From Laspinema sp. D2d (lineage in GTDB: Bacteria > Cyanobacteriota > Cyanobacteriia > Cyanobacteriales > Laspinemataceae): a stretch of DNA of 57,461 nucleotides. Positions within the stretch are counted from its first letter, which is position 1, and every line of letters begins with the position of its first letter. The stretch is taken from contig NZ_JAMXFC010000007.1 of assembly GCF_025370755.1 (NCBI RefSeq), forward strand, positions 1 through 57,461. The letters run 5' to 3'. The notes below the pieces were generated by a model. It did no database searches, was not told where the DNA came from, and was given only the letters and a program-made list of their open reading frames with translations. Made by a program: the position numbers and the translations under genes. Of this stretch, positions 54,121-57,461 are shown piece after piece.

Positions 54121-54143
54121 CCCTCCCCTTGCGAAGGGGAGGG
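54121..54143. repeat. REP-like hairpin between adaptor and RND genes
   Basis: CCCTCCCCTT and AAGGGGAGGG pair perfectly around GCG. It is in the intergenic part of the operon and may protect or attenuate the adaptor-pump transcript. Confidence 0.65.
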
Positions 54144-54201
54144 TTAGGGTGAGGTTCCGGGACCAGGGTGATGTTCCGGAACCCCAGTGTGAGAACCTTC
54201 T

Positions 54202-56160
54202 TCAATCCAAAACCTCCACAATCTCCACCAGCGCACCATCTACCAACCGATTACTCCCCTCAGTTACCAATAACTCTCCGGGATTCACTCCTTCGACGAT
54301 TTCCCGGTGAGAAATTCCTTCAATGCCTAGCGTAATTTTCCGTTGTTCCACTCGTCCTGTTTCCGGGTTGACCACAAAAACATGAGGTTGGCGATCGCGA
54401 AAAACAAATGCCTCAAACGGTGCTGTAGTGGCATTGGGATTTTCCTCCACCGCAATCCAGGCCGACACTCGGGACCCATGCCGGAGATTCTCACTTCCTT
54501 GCTTAATTCGCATTGTGACAGACATCGCACGCCCTCCCGGTGTCACTGAAGGACTGACAGAAAACACCTGTCCCGATGCCCTCGCCAGTTTCGTCAGTTC
54601 ATCACTGGTCATTTCTCCCGCAGATGCCGCGCTCATCTCTTCATCTAACACAATATACACCCGTTGTCCCGGTCTCACTCGGTCCCCTTCAAACGCCGGA
54701 AGTTCTACATTGACCTCAAATTCCCCCGGGTCAATGACAATCATCGGCACCCGTTCCACAATATTCTCATATTCCCCACTCGGTTGCACTCGCTGGGGTG
54801 ACCAATAATCTCCCTCAGTGATATTTAAATAAGCCAAAACCCCATCAAATGGGGCATAAATCGCACTATCTTCCAAGTTCACATCGGCCCGGGTGACCTG
54901 AGTTTGAGCCGAGGCAATCCCCGCATCTGCTGCATAAATTTGGGCTTGTGCGGACTGGACTTGTCCTGCCACTGCCTGAACTTGGCTTTCGGCGGCGCTA
55001 ATTTGACTATGGGCAACCGTCACTTGACTTTGTGCGACGGCTATTTCTTGTTCCCCGGCAGTGACTTGGCTTTTCGCCACTGCTACATCTTGGAGTGCAG
55101 CACTCACTTGGCTTTTGGCCGCTTCCACTTCTTTTTGTGCGGCGATAATTTGACTGTTCGCAGCTTGAACTTCTTGTTCGGCAGCTTTCACTTCATTTTG
55201 GGCAGCATTCAAGCCGGATTCGGCGTTTTGGCGACGATTAGTATAAACATCCAAATCACTTTGAGAAATTACCCCTTCTTGATATAATGTTAGACGTCGC
55301 TCCTGTTCTTTGATGGCGAGGTCGAGATCAGCTTGGGCTTTTTGGAGATTGGCTTGGGAACGGGCTAAATTGGCGAGGGTTTGTCCCTGTCGCGCTTGAG
55401 TTTGGGCGACGTTGGCTTGGGCTTGTTCTACTTTGGCTTCGGCTTGTTGTACCCCCACTTGGGCTTGTTGTACTCTCGATTGAATTTGTGCTAGATTCGC
55501 TCGCGCTTGTTCTACTTTAGAGCGGGATTGTTCTAACAAGGCTTGGTTTTGCTCAACTCCCGCTTTTGCCTGTTGTAAATTAGCGCGGGCTTGGTCGAGG
55601 TTGGCAAGGGCGACACTGCGCTGGGTTTGGGCTTCGGCGGTTCCCGCTTGAGCTTGGGTGATGTCGGCTGCGAGTTTGCGATCGTCTACTTTGGCGAGTA
55701 ATTCCCCTTCCCGCACGCGATCGCCCTCTCGTAAATCTCGCCCTTCGATTTTTTTAATATAAGTAATCGTTCCCGGCACTTCAAAAGTGAGATGCTTACT
55801 GCGCACGGCGGAGGCAAACCCATCACTAAAGACCCAGGCTTGAATGGGGGCCGACTGCGCCGGAACCACCCGTACTGGCAATCCCGCTGGTTGTACCTCA
55901 GTTGGCGTGGCTTCTTCTGCTTCCGTTTGGCTATTTAACCGCATGGCTCCCACGCTCCCAATTGCTGCGATCGCCGCGAACAATGTCATGAATCCTAAAC
56001 TTTTTTTAAGCCAAGATAACGATGATTTTCGTCTGGATGGGTCCGATTTTTGTCGAGTTTTCCCCCCAGTAGTGGGTCCGTTCGGTTGGGCAATTGCTCC
56101 AGACTGGACAACGGGGAGCGATAAGTTTAGCCCATCCATATTTTCTAAACGATCAATCAT
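54202..56160 (-). CDS. RND periplasmic adaptor (HlyD family) with an extra-long coiled-coil hairpin
   Basis: A 652-residue membrane fusion protein. A cytosolic N-terminus (1-50) precedes one membrane helix (about 55-75). The lipoyl/barrel halves (about 94-160 and 430-600) flank a coiled-coil hairpin at about 162-432, almost entirely Ala/Gln/Glu/Ser heptads. The tip, RRLTLYQEGVISQSDLD (about 288-304), fits the R-L-S TolC-docking motif of AcrA-like adaptors. Each arm is about 130 residues, much longer than in AcrA (roughly 50). It is the first gene of a leftward operon with the RND permease. The arms contain many near-repeated units. Confidence 0.93.
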   Translation of the reverse strand: MIDRLENMDGLNLSLPVVQSGAIAQPNGPTTGGKTRQKSDPSRRKSSLSWLKKSLGFMTLFAAIAAIGSVGAMRLNSQTEAEEATPTEVQPAGLPVRVVPAQSAPIQAWVFSDGFASAVRSKHLTFEVPGTITYIKKIEGRDLREGDRVREGELLAKVDDRKLAADITQAQAGTAEAQTQRSVALANLDQARANLQQAKAGVEQNQALLEQSRSKVEQARANLAQIQSRVQQAQVGVQQAEAKVEQAQANVAQTQARQGQTLANLARSQANLQKAQADLDLAIKEQERRLTLYQEGVISQSDLDVYTNRRQNAESGLNAAQNEVKAAEQEVQAANSQIIAAQKEVEAAKSQVSAALQDVAVAKSQVTAGEQEIAVAQSQVTVAHSQISAAESQVQAVAGQVQSAQAQIYAADAGIASAQTQVTRADVNLEDSAIYAPFDGVLAYLNITEGDYWSPQRVQPSGEYENIVERVPMIVIDPGEFEVNVELPAFEGDRVRPGQRVYIVLDEEMSAASAGEMTSDELTKLARASGQVFSVSPSVTPGGRAMSVTMRIKQGSENLRHGSRVSAWIAVEENPNATTAPFEAFVFRDRQPHVFVVNPETGRVEQRKITLGIEGISHREIVEGVNPGELLVTEGSNRLVDGALVEIVEVLD

Positions 56161-56626
56161 CCTTGGCTCTCCATTAATGAGGGTTTAATTTTTTCTTAAA
56201 TCTGTCCCTGAACAAAAGGGAATTTGATGCGTTTGAGTCGCTATTTTCTACCGATAAAGTTTCAAAATGCCGGGTTGATAATTTCCCGATTATGGAGCTG
56301 ATTCTTGGAGAAATTTTGGGCAAATCTTACCGATTCAGTGGGCGGCAGATGAGTCCCCGTTATGGGAAATTTAATAAAAATGGGTAAAGTTGAACCCGAG
56401 TTATCGAGATTTGGGGTAAACTCAATCCGGTTAATTTTTATATTTGTGAGCAATTCAGGCGTTTGTTCTTTAAATGGCAACCGCAAAATTACTCAGGCTT
56501 GGGAAAGCCAGTATCTCAACTGATGCTGACTCTAACTCTTGGGACACTTGCTGGGCGATCGCCTGGGGTGAAATCCCTCTCGGGAGTCGGGGTTCCTGCC
56601 ACGGGTTGGCGATGCCGCTGAACACG
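56161..56626. other. Divergent regulatory region between adaptor and TetR genes
   Basis: About 470 bases. No gene was called; a frame starting at 56474 that runs into the regulator has no TetR character before residue 74. The adaptor promoter should lie here but I could not pick a strong one. A degenerate TetR-like half-site was not found. Confidence 0.4.
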
Positions 56627-56672
56627 CGAGTTCATGCTCATGTTTATAATATACGAGTAACTGCTCATGTTT
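56627..56672 (+). promoter_or_regulatory. Duplicated operator overlapping the TetR promoter
   Basis: Two copies of CGAGT-5N-CTCATGTTT (56627-56645 and 56654-56672), 27 bases apart. GAG and CTC form an inverted repeat around a 6-base centre in each, the shape of TetR-family operators. TATAAT (56645-56650) lies between them, so binding would block the regulator's own promoter. Confidence 0.7.
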
Positions 56673-56692
56673 GTCAACGCTCTGGGGGAAAA

Positions 56693-57325
56693 ATGGAAGA
56701 AGAATTTTCAAAAGTAGAAGGGATGAGGCGTCAACCGCAGCAGATGCGGGCGATTAAGCGAGTGAATCAGATCCTTGATGCAGCAGATGGATTGTTTGCA
56801 GAAGTCGGATATGAAGGGGCCACCACCAATGCGATCGCCGCCCGCGCTGGGACCTCAATTGGATCCCTGTATCGTTTTTTTCCCGATAAAGAATCCATTC
56901 TCAAAGCACTCGCCACCCGCTATCTGGAGCAAATGCATGAAATGTTTTTTCAGTTACATTCGCCCGAAATGGCAACCTTACCCCTAGAGGTTTATATTGA
57001 TCGAGTCATGGATGCATTTGATGAATTAATCACGGCACATCCTGGGTATCGAGCGGTGTTTTTCAAATCCCGCGCCGCTTGCCAAGAAGTGCAAGACATG
57101 GATTCCGATTTATGTGTTCAATTTGCCGGTAAATTAGCAGAGTTTTATCAATTAAAAGCACCCAACCTCGATCCATCAACCGGCGAACTGATCGCCTTAG
57201 TTGTCGTAGAAGCAGTCCGCAATTTGCGCAGACTCTCCCTAAGCCGAGATGACCAATTTCAGCAGCGAGTCAGACAGGAAATTAAAAAACTATTATTGGC
57301 CTATTTGCAGCCTTATTTAAGTTAA
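56693..57325 (+). CDS. TetR/AcrR-family repressor of the adjacent RND operon
   Basis: A 210-residue regulator from the ATG at 56693 (MEEEFSKVEGMRRQPQQMRA). The upstream 73 codons to 56474 are unlike any TetR, and the operators lie within them, so this start is preferred. The helix-turn-helix is GYEGATTNAIAARAGTSIGS LYRFFPDKESI (split to show the recognition helix SIGSLYRFF). The C-terminal part is helical and would bind a ligand such as a drug. The divergent layout with adaptor and pump, and the paired operators, fit control of the pump operon and of itself. Confidence 0.9.
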   Translation: MEEEFSKVEGMRRQPQQMRAIKRVNQILDAADGLFAEVGYEGATTNAIAARAGTSIGSLYRFFPDKESILKALATRYLEQMHEMFFQLHSPEMATLPLEVYIDRVMDAFDELITAHPGYRAVFFKSRAACQEVQDMDSDLCVQFAGKLAEFYQLKAPNLDPSTGELIALVVVEAVRNLRRLSLSRDDQFQQRVRQEIKKLLLAYLQPYLS

Positions 57326-57329
57326 AAGA

Positions 57330-57461
57330 AGAGGATGGGGGAGATGGGGGAGATGGGGAGGGTGGGGGAGATGGGGGAGATGGGGAGGGTGGGGGAGATG
57401 GGGGAGATGGGGAGGGTAGGGGAGATAGGGGAGATGGGGAGGATGGGGGAGATGGGGAGGA
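57330..57461. repeat. Imperfect tandem repeat tract, open to the right edge
   Basis: GGGGGAGATGG GGGAGATGGGGAGGGTG-type units repeated at least six times right after the TetR stop. It belongs to the same family as 13415-13503 and 48967-49206. The end lies outside the window. Confidence 0.9.

Noticed and set aside
56474-56692. N-terminal extension of the TetR regulator
   Set aside because: The 73 extra residues are unlike TetR proteins and the DNA holds the paired operators and the -10 box.

Overview
The window comes from a cyanobacterium, most likely a filamentous member of the Oscillatoriales (Oscillatoria/Laspinema-like). The evidence is a complete kaiA-kaiB-kaiC clock cluster, psbM, a ycf20 homologue, a cyanobacterial glycerate 3-kinase, a pheophorbide-a-oxygenase-type Rieske protein, and very frequent GCGATCGC (HIP1) octamers. 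The genus is an inference from gene content and repeat style.

Layout. 1-454: 5' part of an IS4-type transposase running off the left edge. 615-3655: TPR protein and a membrane-embedded lipase-like hydrolase. 3719-7943: ispD and a cell-surface glycan group (GT9 glycosyltransferase, HAD sugar phosphatase, polyprenyl-phosphate sugar transferase). 8763-11036: thioredoxin-fold protein, glycerate kinase and Ycf20. 11380-13278: GT39 membrane glycosyltransferase. 13509-20345: the clock region, with a hybrid histidine kinase carrying degenerate receiver domains divergent from kaiA, kaiB and kaiC, followed by a terminator, tRNA-Arg(CCG) and a conserved cyanobacterial protein of unknown function. 22194-24943: peptidoglycan-binding/SH3 protein, DUF938 methyltransferase, Rieske oxygenase. 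25065-26430: a small accessory island with a decayed DNA methyltransferase, a DUF2283 protein and a toxin-like small protein. 26650-31290: a giant histidine kinase with eight PAS domains and a GAF domain. 31822-37774: lipoprotein, zinc-ribbon membrane protein, GT4, BaiN-type flavoprotein, SDR. 37799-41151: rubredoxin, ChaB-fusion protein, DUF4112 protein, VWA protein. 41486-44542: copper-type P-ATPase and two tiny membrane proteins. 44968-49706: TolC-like outer membrane protein, [2Fe-2S] ferredoxin, psbM, a tandem universal stress protein, a hot-dog thioesterase and a hypothetical. 49856-57325: truB, then an RND pump, its very long-hairpin adaptor and a divergent TetR regulator with a duplicated operator.

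How the genes work together. KaiA, KaiB and KaiC form the circadian oscillator. The neighbouring kinase, with a kinase core followed by receiver-like domains lacking the phospho-acceptor, has the logic of a clock input/output kinase such as CikA, but its domain set is different. The TetR regulator, adaptor, RND permease and the TolC-like protein about 5 kb away could build one tripartite efflux pump. Several loci (GT9, sugar transferase, GT39, GT4, SDR) point to extracellular polysaccharide or cell-wall glycan synthesis.

Between genes the window is rich in repeats: imperfect GGGGGAGATG-type tandem tracts (13415-13503, 48967-49206, 57330-57461), a CAGAAACC-GGTTTCTG palindrome, GACTTCAGTC palindromes and REP-like hairpins. 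Three genes too short for ordinary ORF cut-offs or open at the edge were read directly: rubredoxin (37799-37963), psbM (47172-47282) and the partial transposase.
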